Assembly: GCF_006716675.1 (NCBI RefSeq)
Contig: NZ_VFPM01000001.1
Location: 1,054,001-1,118,000, forward strand
Direction: 5' to 3'
Source: Humibacillus xanthopallidus
GTDB lineage: Bacteria; Actinomycetota; Actinomycetes; Actinomycetales; Dermatophilaceae
DNA: 64,000 nt
Below are positions 1 through 8,956 of the stretch, in pieces (the stretch's first letter is position 1; each line of letters opens with the position of its first letter). The position numbers were made by a program, and so were the translations under genes. The notes under the pieces are model-generated. The model saw only the letters and a program-made list of their open reading frames with translations. It was not told where the DNA came from and did not search any database.

Positions 1-1461
1 GGTGCCGGCCGCGAAGACGAGCGCCCCGCTGGGCGCCGTGTACGCGGCCGCGTTGCTCGTCCCGGTGATCTTGTCGGAGCCGGTGAATGGCGACGCCCCC
101 ACCAGCGCGAAGCCGGTGTTGGCCGGCGGGCCGTAGTGGCAGGAGTATGCGTCAGCCTCGTAGCCGACCAGCCCTGGGAACCGTGACCCCACCACCACGG
201 CCGCGGTATCCCAGGGCCAGCCCGAACCGACCTGTGGGACGAAGTCGGCATTCAGCGTCGAGCGGTCCGTCGAGCCCAAGAAGGAAACCCCCATCAACGA
301 CTGCGCGGGCCGGTTGACGGGTGGGTCCTGGAAACGGACCGTCCGAAGCGTTGGGTCAGCGATCGGGTCCAGGGTGCTGTAGCTGTTGTTGGGCGTGTTC
401 TTGTAGACCACGAGCGTGCGGGCAGGGACGCCGCTGCTCGACGTCTCGAGGCGAGACTGCCAGTAGACGTCGTTGCCTCCGAAGAAGCCGATGTTCACCC
501 CCTGGTCCCGCGCCTGCTCGAAGCCGTCGAACATCTGCTTGGTCCAGTACTCGTCGTGCCCGACCGACAACAGTCCACGGTGACCGAGAAGCTGCTGGGG
601 ATTCGTGCTGACGTCGACGTCGGTCGTGTACGTGAGGTCGTAACCCTTCATCTCGGCCCAGCGGATGAAGTAGCCCTCCCAGCTCCAGTCCGGGTCCAGG
701 AGGCTCCCGCCGCCTGTGCAGGCATAGGGCCGGTCGAAGGAGACCTTCACGGCGCGGGGGGTGCCGGTGAGGGTCTTGACGGGAGAGCTCTGTGAGTCGT
801 AGAGATTCTTGCCAGTGGCGGGCGTGCCCTTGCAGCCGACCTGTCCGTCATTGGGGTAGTTGTTGTACGCCTGATACGTCAGGACGCTCTGTTTGAAGAG
901 GAGCGCCGAGTGCCGAGCGTCGTCCCTGACAACGAACTGCGCGTAGTTCTGGTAGCCAGCCGCGTTGGTGAGCAGGACGAGGTAGACGCCGCTCGTCCAC
1001 GTGCTCGGGACATCCACGTGGAGGCTGGTGGACCAGCCACACTCGATCAGACCGGTGTCCGGCTGAGGACTACATGCAGGCTGCTGGATGCCGGGCACGT
1101 CCGCCATCGTCTCGATGAGTCGAGCACCCTTGCCGCCGTAGTAGCCGAGGCGAAAGACCTGCGCTGAGAAGGTCTGCGGGGGGTTGACAGAGACCTTGAG
1201 GTCGACCGCTTCGCCGAGGTTGACGCTCGTCGCAGACGCATAGCCCTTGATCTGTTGGCCGACATCGTCGGCCACGGGCTGCCCGTTTGCGCCGAGGACC
1301 CAGCCGTCGGACCCCGGCAGCGCGTTCTCCGTCACAACGGGGTTGTCCGGCGTCGACAGCGGCAGGCTCTCAGCGACAGTCGTGGCAGAAAGGCCGAGGA
1401 CGGACAGGACTGCCGCGATGGCCACGAGGGCGAGCCACGATGGGGACAGGCGAGTGGGCAT
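1..1461 (-). CDS. Secreted N,N-dimethylformamidase beta-subunit-like (DMFA2_C) protein, 3' end cut by window edge
   Basis: An open frame of 487 codons runs off the left edge without a stop, so the C-terminus is missing. It begins with a signal peptide (MPTRLSPSWLALVAIAAVL, then LSATTVAES). The body carries features I associate with the DMFA2_C family: QVFRLGYYGGKGARL near residue 100, FDRPYACTGGGS, EGYFIRWAEMKGYDLTY, LLSVGHDEYWT, FFGGNDVYWQ and, at the edge, GALVFAAGT. The family takes its name from the iron-dependent amidase DmfA2. Most actinobacterial members are uncharacterised exported proteins, so an amidase activity is not implied. The ATG at 1461 is chosen because the signal peptide follows directly. 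It diverges from the secreted protein at 1789. Confidence 0.8.
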   Translation of the reverse strand, partial: MPTRLSPSWLALVAIAAVLSVLGLSATTVAESLPLSTPDNPVVTENALPGSDGWVLGANGQPVADDVGQQIKGYASATSVNLGEAVDLKVSVNPPQTFSAQVFRLGYYGGKGARLIETMADVPGIQQPACSPQPDTGLIECGWSTSLHVDVPSTWTSGVYLVLLTNAAGYQNYAQFVVRDDARHSALLFKQSVLTYQAYNNYPNDGQVGCKGTPATGKNLYDSQSSPVKTLTGTPRAVKVSFDRPYACTGGGSLLDPDWSWEGYFIRWAEMKGYDLTYTTDVDVSTNPQQLLGHRGLLSVGHDEYWTKQMFDGFEQARDQGVNIGFFGGNDVYWQSRLETSSSGVPARTLVVYKNTPNNSYSTLDPIADPTLRTVRFQDPPVNRPAQSLMGVSFLGSTDRSTLNADFVPQVGSGWPWDTAAVVVGSRFPGLVGYEADAYSCHYGPPANTGFALVGASPFTGSDKITGTSNAAAYTAPSGALVFAAGT

Positions 1462-1788
1462 GCCGAACTCCGCGCATTCGAGACGGGAAAGTCGCGACGC
1501 ACTTGTTTGGTCCCCGATGCCACTTTGACGCAGCAACCTCGAAAAGCGCCGCGCCCCCTGCTCTGCAGGCTATCAGGAGCAGTGGTCCGGGCACTCAGTT
1601 CGAGAAGATCTGCCCACCTATTGAGTTTCAAGTTGCGCCACCACGCGGCAGGTTCAAGACTTCGCCATGACACAGCCGGGCACACCCGCCGGCATCGAGG
1701 CGGTCCATGTCGCCCAGAGCCCACGAAGCCGCGCGGCACAGGCAGTCGGATGCGATGCGGAGCCCACTCCTCTCTGCAAGGACACGTC
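1462..1788. other. Intergenic region between two divergent secreted-protein genes
   Basis: About 327 bases with no convincing gene. Open frames here lack a ribosome binding site and are extensions or shadows of the neighbours. It must hold the promoters of both divergent genes. I see no clear inverted repeat or operator. Confidence 0.5.
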
Positions 1789-3507
1789 GTGAATCCCACG
1801 AATGCGCTTCGGAGGCCAGCAGCCGCGGGGGTGGCGGCGTTGTGCACCGTCCTCATCGGGGCAGCGACCTACTCGACAGCAGCCTCGGCCACACCGACCG
1901 CCACGACGGGCTCCGGCCTGACGGGGTGTTCCGGGGCCCGGCCGTACGCCGACACCAGCCCCTGGAACACCCCCATCCCACCCAACCCCACCATCGACCC
2001 CGCCACCGCCACCTACCAGAACACCCTCACCACCACCGGCCTCAAACTCACCAGCGACGTCGACCAGTACACCATCGGCCTCTACTGCGTCACCCCCGAC
2101 ACCACACCCACCACCGTCACCTTCTCCGGCTACTACTCCGACTACACCTCCGGCACCCGAGTCGGACACGGCTACGCCCCCACCATCACCAACCTGCCCA
2201 TCCCCACCACCATCACCCCACCCACCGGCACCGACGCCCAACTCGTCATCTGGGACCAGAACGCCGGCATCGAGTACGGCTTCTGGCAGTTCGCCTGGAC
2301 CAACGGCCACGCCACCGCCACCAACGGCTACGCCATCCGCACCGACACCACCTCCGCCGGACGCTTCGCCGACGGCCTCGCCGGCCGCGGAGCCGGACTG
2401 CCCTACCTCGCCGGACTCGTCCGCCCCACCGACATCGCAACCGGCCACATCGACCACGCCCTCGCCTTCGCCTACCCCTTCCCCTCCCACCAATACACCT
2501 ACCCCGCCTCCAAAACCGACGGCAAAGGCACCACCGGCACCGACCTGCCCGAAGGCACCCGCCTCCAGCTCGACCCCACCCTCACCACCACCGACCTCAC
2601 CAACCTCGGCCTCACCCCCACCGCCGTCATCATCGCCCAAGCCCTCCAGCGCTACGGCATGTACGTCGTCGACAACTCCGGCTCCGCCAAGGTCTACCTC
2701 CAAGACCGCACCTCCGCAGCCTGGGACACCACCACCACCCGCACCATCCTCAGCACCATCCCCTGGAACCGATTCCGCGCCATCACTCCCGACCTGACGC
2801 CCACCCCCACCTCGACCTCGACCTCCACCTCGACGTCCACCGCCACGCCGACCTCCACCTCGACCTCCACCGCCACGCCGACCGCCACCAACACAGTCCC
2901 CCCCTTGGTGGCGGACATGACCTTCGAAGCGCGCAGCCTCACAGGCGCGAGCGGCGCCTCCTATGTCGACGGCCCGGTGCAGCTCCAGACCGCGACCCCG
3001 ATCGCGGGCGTCGCCTCGGCGCGCTTCCCAAGAGGCAGCACCGCAGCCGCCTACCTGGAGCAGCGCTTCACGTCGTCGTCGGAGCACTGGGTCGATCTCA
3101 CGCTGCGCGTGAACACTCTCGCGAGCGGGGACACGAGGATCGTGCAGTCCCTCAATGCCACGGGTTCAGGCACGGTGACCACCGGATCGTTCTGGCTGAG
3201 GGCGGACGGCACGCTGCTCCTGCGCAACTACAACACGACCATCGGCTCGCCAGGCCCCAAGCTCGCGGCTCGCACCGGCTACCGGCTCCGCCTCCACCAG
3301 CGGACCAACGCGGACGGGACGATCCTGCTCGAGGGTTTCGTCGCCCCCGTGGGATCGGCCTTCTCGACGCCGTTCGCATCGGCCGCCTCGCTGAGCGCCC
3401 CCACGACCAGTGTCGCTGTGGTGAGAGTCGGCAGCATGGCCAGCAACAACACCCTCGACGCCACCGCCGACGACGTGCGCATCTCCGTGGGGCCCACGTC
3501 TCCCTGA
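1789..3507 (+). CDS. Secreted Thr-rich two-domain protein with C-terminal LamG-like jelly-roll, function unknown
   Basis: The GTG start at 1789 has AAGGA six bases upstream and is followed by a signal peptide (LRRPAAAGVAALCTVLIGAA, cleavage near ASA). The product is about 572 residues. Residues ~40-335 form an unrecognised extracellular domain with motifs SPWNTPI, GFWQFAWTNGH, HALAFAYPFP and YGMYVVDNSGSA. Then comes a PT/TS repeat linker (about 2800-2895) and a C-terminal ~200-residue beta-sandwich resembling concanavalin/LamG folds. Codon use is odd: in the first domain nearly every codon ends in C and the coding strand is very G-poor, while the C-terminal domain has ordinary high-GC codons. 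This suggests a fusion of parts with different histories. Carbohydrate binding or degradation is only a guess. Confidence 0.8.
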   Translation: MNPTNALRRPAAAGVAALCTVLIGAATYSTAASATPTATTGSGLTGCSGARPYADTSPWNTPIPPNPTIDPATATYQNTLTTTGLKLTSDVDQYTIGLYCVTPDTTPTTVTFSGYYSDYTSGTRVGHGYAPTITNLPIPTTITPPTGTDAQLVIWDQNAGIEYGFWQFAWTNGHATATNGYAIRTDTTSAGRFADGLAGRGAGLPYLAGLVRPTDIATGHIDHALAFAYPFPSHQYTYPASKTDGKGTTGTDLPEGTRLQLDPTLTTTDLTNLGLTPTAVIIAQALQRYGMYVVDNSGSAKVYLQDRTSAAWDTTTTRTILSTIPWNRFRAITPDLTPTPTSTSTSTSTSTATPTSTSTSTATPTATNTVPPLVADMTFEARSLTGASGASYVDGPVQLQTATPIAGVASARFPRGSTAAAYLEQRFTSSSEHWVDLTLRVNTLASGDTRIVQSLNATGSGTVTTGSFWLRADGTLLLRNYNTTIGSPGPKLAARTGYRLRLHQRTNADGTILLEGFVAPVGSAFSTPFASAASLSAPTTSVAVVRVGSMASNNTLDATADDVRISVGPTSP

Positions 3508-3510
3508 AGC

Positions 3511-3524
3511 GGGGGCGCCTCCCC
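3511..3524. terminator. Short hairpin between convergent genes
   Basis: GGGGGCGCCTCCCC can fold into a 5-bp stem with a 4-base loop in the 30-base gap between the convergent genes ending at 3507 and 3538. There is no T-tract, so terminator function is a weak inference. Confidence 0.35.
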
Positions 3525-3537
3525 AACAGCGCCGATC

Positions 3538-4188
3538 TCACTCTCGCAGCCGTAGAGGCCAGGTCTTGCTGTCAGCGTGCTTGGTCATGAGCGCCGCCGC
3601 TTCGAGGCGCGAGTGCACGCCGAGCTTAGCGAGGAGGTGCTGCACGTGGGTTCGTGCTGTTGCGTGACGAATGCCGAGCTCGCACGCGATCTGTTTCGTC
3701 GTCAGCCCACGCGTCAGGCACTTCAAGACGTCCCACTCGCGCTCAGTGAGGAAGCGCAACGACCACAACGGCCCCTTGGCACTCGGCGCTGCGAGCGCCT
3801 GCTGGAGAAGACGGGCGTCTACCGCGACCTGCCCGCGTGCCGCGCGGGCGAGAGCGTCACAGATCTCGTCGATGGACCGCGTCTTGCTCACAAAACCGGT
3901 AGCTCCTGCCGCGAGAACCCCCGCCACGACGCCGGGCTCCGAGCTCGCGGAGAGAACGACCACGTGAGTCCGCGGACGACACGCGGTCATGCTGCTCAAC
4001 GCCGCATGACACGTGCCGCCGGGATAGGAGTAGTCGAGCAGACAGGCATCTGGGTCGAGAGCGAGAACGGCGTCGAGCGCCCCCTCCGACGTCACCTCCC
4101 GCGCAACGACGTCGTGACCCCGCTCTGTCAAGGAGGCGCTCAGGGTGTCGAGCAGGACCTGGTGGTCGTCGGCGACCACGATCCTCAC
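3538..4188 (-). CDS. NarL/LuxR-type response regulator
   Basis: The product is 216 residues. The receiver domain starts at MRIVVADDH (acidic pair D7/D8), the phosphoacceptor is D52 in CLLDYSYP, and a Lys lies in the GFVSKTRS segment. The C-terminal LuxR helix-turn-helix begins at LTEREWDVLKCLTRGLTTKQ. The GTG start at 4188 overlaps the kinase stop as GTGA, which is typical of translational coupling. A longer TTG start at 4203 is open but less likely. It is the output partner of the kinase at 4185-4859. The targets are unknown; the neighbouring exported-protein genes are candidates only by position. Confidence 0.88.
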   Translation of the reverse strand: MRIVVADDHQVLLDTLSASLTERGHDVVAREVTSEGALDAVLALDPDACLLDYSYPGGTCHAALSSMTACRPRTHVVVLSASSEPGVVAGVLAAGATGFVSKTRSIDEICDALARAARGQVAVDARLLQQALAAPSAKGPLWSLRFLTEREWDVLKCLTRGLTTKQIACELGIRHATARTHVQHLLAKLGVHSRLEAAALMTKHADSKTWPLRLRE

Positions 4189-4859
4189 GAGCCCACCAGC
4201 CAAGCCACGAGCGGGATCTCCATCGTGGCCACAGCGCCGCCGTTCGAGCCGTTTTCCAGCGAGAAGCTGCCGTCACAGTCGGCCAGGACCGCACGGACGG
4301 TCGGCAGTCCCAGTGAGTGCTGCGGCGCGAGCCTGCCCAGACCAGGACCGTCGTCCGCCACCACGATGCGTGCGCGGCCCTCATGAGTGGAGAGGATCAC
4401 GGCGACGTGCCCCTCGTCTCCCGCCGCGCGTATCGCGTTGTCGAGCACACAGAGCACGGCTCGCTTGAGCGCCGACTGCCGGACCTTCGCCCACGCTGCA
4501 CCTTGGATGTCGATCGATTGCACGCACCGCACCCCGGCGAAGCCGAGGCCCGCAGCGTCCGCCACGACATCGCCCAGATCGACCACCGACGGGCCCGTGT
4601 CCTCGTGTCCGCCCAGCACGGACTCGACCAGAGCAGCGAGCCAGTTCACCTCGCCGAGCACCGTGGCCATCAGGGCGTCATCCCCTTCGCCGCCGGCGTC
4701 GTGGGCCAGAAGCCTCAGTGCCATGAGGTGCTGACGCATGTCATGGCACAGAGTTCGCACCGTCTCGCCATGGGCCTGGGCGCCGAAAGGCTCGGACTCG
4801 CCGATGGCGGGTAATTCTTCAAAGATTTTGGGCTCGCTGACGCGATCTTCGATGTTCAT
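4185..4859 (-). CDS. Small soluble histidine kinase without sensor domain
   Basis: The product is 224 residues starting at ATG 4859, preceded by a strong GGGTGGGGGG purine run. The frame stays open upstream, but that part is low-complexity and has no ribosome binding site. No membrane segment or PAS/GAF sensor is visible. The phosphoacceptor is H39 in TLCHDMRQHL. A HATPase domain follows with the N-box DNAIRAAGDEG and G-box DDGPGLG, then LGLPTVRAVL. It overlaps the response regulator downstream by four bases. With only ~35 residues before the His box, the signal must come through a partner protein or a cytoplasmic cue. It diverges from the helicase at 5300. Confidence 0.82.
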   Translation of the reverse strand: MNIEDRVSEPKIFEELPAIGESEPFGAQAHGETVRTLCHDMRQHLMALRLLAHDAGGEGDDALMATVLGEVNWLAALVESVLGGHEDTGPSVVDLGDVVADAAGLGFAGVRCVQSIDIQGAAWAKVRQSALKRAVLCVLDNAIRAAGDEGHVAVILSTHEGRARIVVADDGPGLGRLAPQHSLGLPTVRAVLADCDGSFSLENGSNGGAVATMEIPLVAWLVGS

Positions 4860-5299
4860 TGGTGGCCCCCCACCCTGTCGCTGGGCGCGCCCGGGCAGTT
4901 CCAGCGTCCCCACGCTGGCCCGGGACACGTCCCCCGAGGTACGGCTTGCGCTAGGCCCCCCGGCTGCGCTTTGCCTCGTCCTACGCATGCAACATAACCT
5001 GCGCCAGCGCAGTCGGGAGGTAATTGCACAGATGGCCGCGTCGGGCCGGAAATCTTTACCCGGCACGGCATTTCAGGCGATTGCGGCGAACATCGCCGCG
5101 TATCGCCCTCACATCGAGCACCAATGTCGCCCACCGATTTGTGCCGCCGTGCTTTTGCCCCCGCAGAGCCTCGCCGACAACCTCCTGGCCATCACCGCCG
5201 AGCAGTCATGACGGCACTCCTCTGGAGGACGATCGGGAGCGCTCTGGGCGCGATTATCGTCGGCCCAGTCGTGCAGAGCCCCCATGAACCTCTAGCGTC
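4860..5299. other. Long intergenic region upstream of the kinase and the RNA helicase
   Basis: About 440 bases between divergent genes, with no supported gene. Short frames exist, for instance 5208-5309, which would encode 33 residues and overlap the helicase start, but none has a ribosome binding site. It probably holds the kinase promoter on the minus strand and a long helicase 5' leader on the plus strand. Long structured leaders are common on DEAD-box helicase mRNAs, but I cannot point to a specific fold here. Confidence 0.5.
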
Positions 5300-7147
5300 A
5301 TGTCTGTGAGCGACGAGACCGGCAGCACGGGCACCACGAACGACGGCACCACGGACGGCGTCAACGGCGAGACGGCCGAGGCGACGGAGCGTGCCGGCTT
5401 CGCCGACCTGGGGCTCGACGAGCGAATCCTCAAGAGCCTCAAGGAGCTCGGCTACGAGCACCCGTCGCCGATCCAGGAGGCGACGATCCCCGCGCTGCTC
5501 GAGGGGCGACACGTCGTCGGACTCGCGCAGACCGGCACCGGCAAGACGGCCGCCTTCGCCCTGCCGATCCTCAGCCGGCTCGACCTCAAGCAGAAGTCGC
5601 CACAGGCGCTCGTGCTGGCCCCGACGCGCGAGCTCGCCCTCCAGGTGTGTGAGGCCTTCGAGCGGTATGCCGCACGGATGCCGGGCGTCCACGTGCTGCC
5701 CGTCTATGGCGGGCAGGCCTACGGCGTGCAGCTCAGTGCGCTGCGACGCGGCGTGCACATCGTCGTCGGCACCCCGGGTCGCATCATGGACCACCTGGAG
5801 AAGGGCACGCTCGACCTGCGCCAGCTGCGCTTCCTCGTGCTCGACGAGGCCGACGAGATGCTCAAGATGGGCTTCGCCGACGACGTCGAGACGATCCTCG
5901 CGGACACCCCGGACGACAAGCACGTGGCCCTCTTCTCGGCGACGATGCCCTCGCAGATCCGGCGCATCTCGAAGAAGTACCTCGACGACCCGGTCGAGGT
6001 GACCGTCAAGGCCACGAGCTCGACGACGCCCAACATCACCCAGCGCTACCTCACGGTGTCCTACCCCCAGAAGGTCGATGCCCTGACCCGCATCCTCGAG
6101 GTCGAGAACTTCGAGGGGATGATCGTCTTCGTCCGGACGAAGAACGAGACCGAGACCCTGGCCGAGAAGCTCCGTGCTCGCGGCTTCTCGGCAATGGCCA
6201 TCAACGGCGACATCGCCCAGAACCAGCGCGAGCGCACCGTCGACCAGCTGAAGTCCGGCAAGCTCGACATCCTCGTCGCGACCGACGTGGCCGCCCGAGG
6301 CCTAGACGTCGAGCGGATCAGCCACGTCGTCAACTACGACATCCCGACCGACACCGAGTCCTACGTGCACCGCATCGGACGCACCGGTCGGGCCGGTCGC
6401 AGCGGCGACGCCATCTCCTTCGTGACCCCGCGAGAGCGTCACCTGCTCAAGGCGATCGAGAAGGCCACGCGCCAGTCGCTGACCCCGATGAGCATGCCGA
6501 GCGTCGAGGACATCAACGCCACGCGCCTCACCCGCTTCGACGACGCGATCACGGCGGCCCTCGAGACCGACAAGGTCGACTTCTTCCGCGACGTCATCGG
6601 GCACTACGTCACCGAGCACAACGTGCCCGAGGTCGACGTCGCCGCGGCCCTCGCGGTCGTGCTGCAGGGTGACGAGCCGATGCTGCTGGCCCCCGAGCCG
6701 GAGCGTCCGGCAAGGCGCACCTTCGACCGCGACGACCGATCGCGCAGTGACCGAGGCGACCGAGGCGACCGTGGTGGCTACGGCGACCGTGGTGGCTACG
6801 GCGACCGTCCGCAGCGCGGTGAGCGACGCGACGGCCCCCAGCGAGGCTCCCGTGGTGGGCCGAGCGTGCCGCTCGCGCCCTACCGCATCGCCGTGGGCAA
6901 GCGGCAGAAGGTCGAGCCCCGACAGATCGTGGGAGCCATCGCCAACGAGGGCGGGCTCGGGAGGCAGGACTTCGGGCACATCGACATCCGCGCGGACCAC
7001 TCGATCGTCGAGCTGCCCGCCGACCTGCCGGCGGGGACGCTCGAGCGCCTGCGCGGCACGCGCATCTCGGGCCAGCTCATCGAGCTCACGCCCGACCGCG
7101 GCCCACGCTCCGGAGGAACCAAGCGTCCCAGCCGCGACCGGTCCTGA
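5300..7147 (+). CDS. deaD: DEAD-box ATP-dependent RNA helicase, DeaD/CsdA family
   Basis: A 615-residue cytoplasmic RNA helicase, probably acting in ribosome assembly and mRNA turnover. The motifs appear in order: Q-motif YEHPSPIQEATIP, Walker A AQTGTGKT, PTRELALQ, GG, TPGR, DEAD as VLDEADEML, SAT (FSATMP), then ARGLD and HRIGRTGRAGR in the second RecA domain. An RG/RGD-rich linker (DNA 6740-6860) contains tandem DRGGYG units. The C-terminus is the DbpA-type RNA-binding domain (RIAVGKRQKVEPRQIVGAIA). The order and length fit CsdA-like enzymes. The N-terminal ~30 residues are a low-complexity Thr/Gly/Glu extension. A weak ribosome binding site leaves the start a little uncertain. Confidence 0.97.
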   Translation: MSVSDETGSTGTTNDGTTDGVNGETAEATERAGFADLGLDERILKSLKELGYEHPSPIQEATIPALLEGRHVVGLAQTGTGKTAAFALPILSRLDLKQKSPQALVLAPTRELALQVCEAFERYAARMPGVHVLPVYGGQAYGVQLSALRRGVHIVVGTPGRIMDHLEKGTLDLRQLRFLVLDEADEMLKMGFADDVETILADTPDDKHVALFSATMPSQIRRISKKYLDDPVEVTVKATSSTTPNITQRYLTVSYPQKVDALTRILEVENFEGMIVFVRTKNETETLAEKLRARGFSAMAINGDIAQNQRERTVDQLKSGKLDILVATDVAARGLDVERISHVVNYDIPTDTESYVHRIGRTGRAGRSGDAISFVTPRERHLLKAIEKATRQSLTPMSMPSVEDINATRLTRFDDAITAALETDKVDFFRDVIGHYVTEHNVPEVDVAAALAVVLQGDEPMLLAPEPERPARRTFDRDDRSRSDRGDRGDRGGYGDRGGYGDRPQRGERRDGPQRGSRGGPSVPLAPYRIAVGKRQKVEPRQIVGAIANEGGLGRQDFGHIDIRADHSIVELPADLPAGTLERLRGTRISGQLIELTPDRGPRSGGTKRPSRDRS

Positions 7148-7179
7148 CTCGAGGGCGGGCCCAATCCCGATCTCGAGTC
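7146..7179. terminator. Bidirectional terminator-like hairpin
   Basis: GACTCGAG (7146-7153) and CTCGAGTC (7172-7179) are perfect inverted arms around an 18-base loop. They lie between the helicase stop and the convergent VTC gene end at 7197. Confidence 0.45.
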
Positions 7180-7196
7180 GTGCCCGGTCCTGCCGT

Positions 7197-8003
7197 TCAG
7201 CGCACCGGACGAGCCGGACCTGGGGCTGCGCGATCCGGCTCCCAGCCGAAGAGCGTGCGCAGCTCGCGGTTCCAGCGATTGGCGGGCAGCTCTGGCCTCA
7301 GCAGCGCCATCCCAGCGCAGTACTTGCTGACCGCGATCGGTCGCTGCCCCAGCTGCCACAGCACCGCGTCCGCGAGGGCGGCAGCGCCGACGGTCTTCGA
7401 CTCGATCAGCACTGTCTGCGTGGAGCCCTGGCGCTCCCGCCCGCCGCCCGCAAAGTAGAGGTCGACATCGCACGTCACGCGGCTGCCGCCCGTCAGGTCG
7501 ACGAGCGTCGCCCGACGGTAGGCCGACGTGACCACCTCAGTGAGTTCCGCGACGACCTCGGCGTCGCCTAGATGCTCCACGGCAAAGTGCCGGGCGGCGG
7601 GGGTGAGCACGTGCCGATGCTCCAGGGCATAGGGCATCCGTTTCTTGACCGTCTCTCCGCGTCCGCTCTGCAGCTTGACCTCGAGGAGGCACTCGCCAGA
7701 GTCGAGGTACGTCCTCGTGCGTAGCTTGAACCGTCGGCGGCGCCCGTGCGCATGCTGCCGATAGGCCGCCAGGCTGCCGGTGTCGAAGTAGATCGACTCG
7801 TACTGAAACACGCGGAGCTGGTCGATGTCGAGGACCGCCAGCCGGTGGCCGATGGCTGCGACGAGCCGCTCGAACACGCCGAGTGTGACGATGTACTTGT
7901 GGTCGACCCTCACCTGGAGGTCAGCCCTGGCGGTGACCTCGTCCAACGAGATGCCCGGCAGCTGCTCGACGATGTGGGCGAGACCCTCGCGGGCCGATGT
8001 CAT
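7197..8003 (-). CDS. VTC-domain polyphosphate polymerase family protein
   Basis: The 268-residue product matches the VTC fold (CYTH/triphosphate-tunnel superfamily), which in yeast Vtc4 makes polyphosphate from ATP. Basic and acidic tunnel signatures are present: VDHKYIV near residue 35, YESIYFDT, RRRFKLRTRTY, CLLEVKLQ, a KKRMPY segment and the C-terminal KYCAGMAL lysine motif. It overlaps the upstream DUF4956 membrane gene by ATGA at 8000-8003, so the two are co-translated. The DUF4956-VTC pair is recurrent in bacteria and suggests membrane-linked polyphosphate synthesis, by analogy with the yeast VTC complex. Activity in this organism is inferred from family only. Confidence 0.88.
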   Translation of the reverse strand: MTSAREGLAHIVEQLPGISLDEVTARADLQVRVDHKYIVTLGVFERLVAAIGHRLAVLDIDQLRVFQYESIYFDTGSLAAYRQHAHGRRRRFKLRTRTYLDSGECLLEVKLQSGRGETVKKRMPYALEHRHVLTPAARHFAVEHLGDAEVVAELTEVVTSAYRRATLVDLTGGSRVTCDVDLYFAGGGRERQGSTQTVLIESKTVGAAALADAVLWQLGQRPIAVSKYCAGMALLRPELPANRWNRELRTLFGWEPDRAAPGPARPVR

Positions 8004-8710
8004 CCCGACGACGACTGCGGGTCGCGCAGTGAGGTGGACGCGTACTGGCCGTTGCTCACGGCGACGTGAGACCCGTTGTGCTCTGAGACCGGAGTGACGA
8101 ACCCGTCCAGAGACGATGTCTGGACCTGCGACAACGCATGCCGACCCGGGCTGGGACGGCAGGGACGGGCTCCCTCTCGGAAGCGCACGTCCACGATGGT
8201 CAGGTCGCGCACGAAGTCCAGCTCCTGCACGATGAAATGGCGGACGTCCGCACCCAGCCGCTGTTCGAGCTCAGTGCGCAGCTCACGCTCGTCGGCGATG
8301 GCGGCGTCGATCGTCACGAGCTGACGACGACTTCTCGCGAGGAGGGCGGGGTGGTCAGCGACGTACATGACGAGGACCAGCACGCCGCACACCATCGGGG
8401 TCAGGTAGAACGTTCCGGGATGAAGGCCCGCCACGAGACCCAGCGCGAGCGCGATGAAGTAGTAGGCGATCTCTTCCTGGGTGATGGAGTCCGAACGCAG
8501 CCTGATGATCGACAGGATGCCGAAGAGTCCAAGGCCGAGGCTGGCACCGACAGAAGCGTCAGCCAACGCGGCGGTGACTGTCAGAATCCCTATGTTGAGC
8601 GCGACATAAGAAAGCAACAGGTCGCGCCGCTCGTGACGTCGAACGTAGATGGCGACTATCACCGTGATGGCGACCAGATCAGCAAGGGCGGGAGCGAGGA
8701 AGGAAGGCAT
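8000..8710 (-). CDS. DUF4956 membrane protein, partner of VTC polymerase
   Basis: The product is 236 residues, with ATG at 8710 and AAGGAG upstream. Four hydrophobic helices occupy the first ~125 residues, with the family signature LGLGLFGILSIIRLRS in the loop after the second or third helix. A cytoplasmic domain with an REL/LRTELEQRLG coiled stretch follows, and the tail is polar and of low complexity. DUF4956 proteins are found next to VTC polymerases or CYTH proteins; they may anchor the polymerase or form a channel for the chain. The gene heads a two-gene operon. The 282-base region upstream is shared with nothing else and probably contains its promoter. Confidence 0.85.
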   Translation of the reverse strand: MPSFLAPALADLVAITVIVAIYVRRHERRDLLLSYVALNIGILTVTAALADASVGASLGLGLFGILSIIRLRSDSITQEEIAYYFIALALGLVAGLHPGTFYLTPMVCGVLVLVMYVADHPALLARSRRQLVTIDAAIADERELRTELEQRLGADVRHFIVQELDFVRDLTIVDVRFREGARPCRPSPGRHALSQVQTSSLDGFVTPVSEHNGSHVAVSNGQYASTSLRDPQSSSG

Positions 8711-8956
8711 GGTGCTCCTTCGGTTTCAGCGTGCACTCCTTGGTCAAGATCACGTTAGGGGAGGCTCACCATGCCCCGCATCGTTTCCACAGCATTCACA
8801 CAACGTTCGCTCAGTGTCGGACGCGCCGCTCGCCGACGTCGGGTAGGTGTCTGCGTGGCTCGGGCACCGATGGACGGTGGCCTGGGGCGCTCCTGAGGAG
8901 CTCATGCGCCGCGCCTGAGCTGGGCCGGCACCGACCGACCCGAGACATGCCTGTGA
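8711..8956. other. Intergenic region upstream of the DUF4956-VTC operon
   Basis: About 245 bases without a supported gene. It lies between the start of the DUF4956 gene and the terminator of the DUF222 gene, so it should hold the DUF4956 promoter on the minus strand. I see no repeat or operator. Confidence 0.4.

Noticed and set aside
1654..3087. Minus-strand open frame of 477 codons, Gly/Val-rich
   Set aside because: It is the antisense of the C-ending codons of the secreted protein at 1789; composition (GGGGVGG runs) is an artefact and no start signal exists.
5208..5309. Small upstream frame (33 codons, hydrophobic) overlapping the helicase start
   Set aside because: No ribosome binding site; hydrophobic pattern is short; kept only as part of the leader region.
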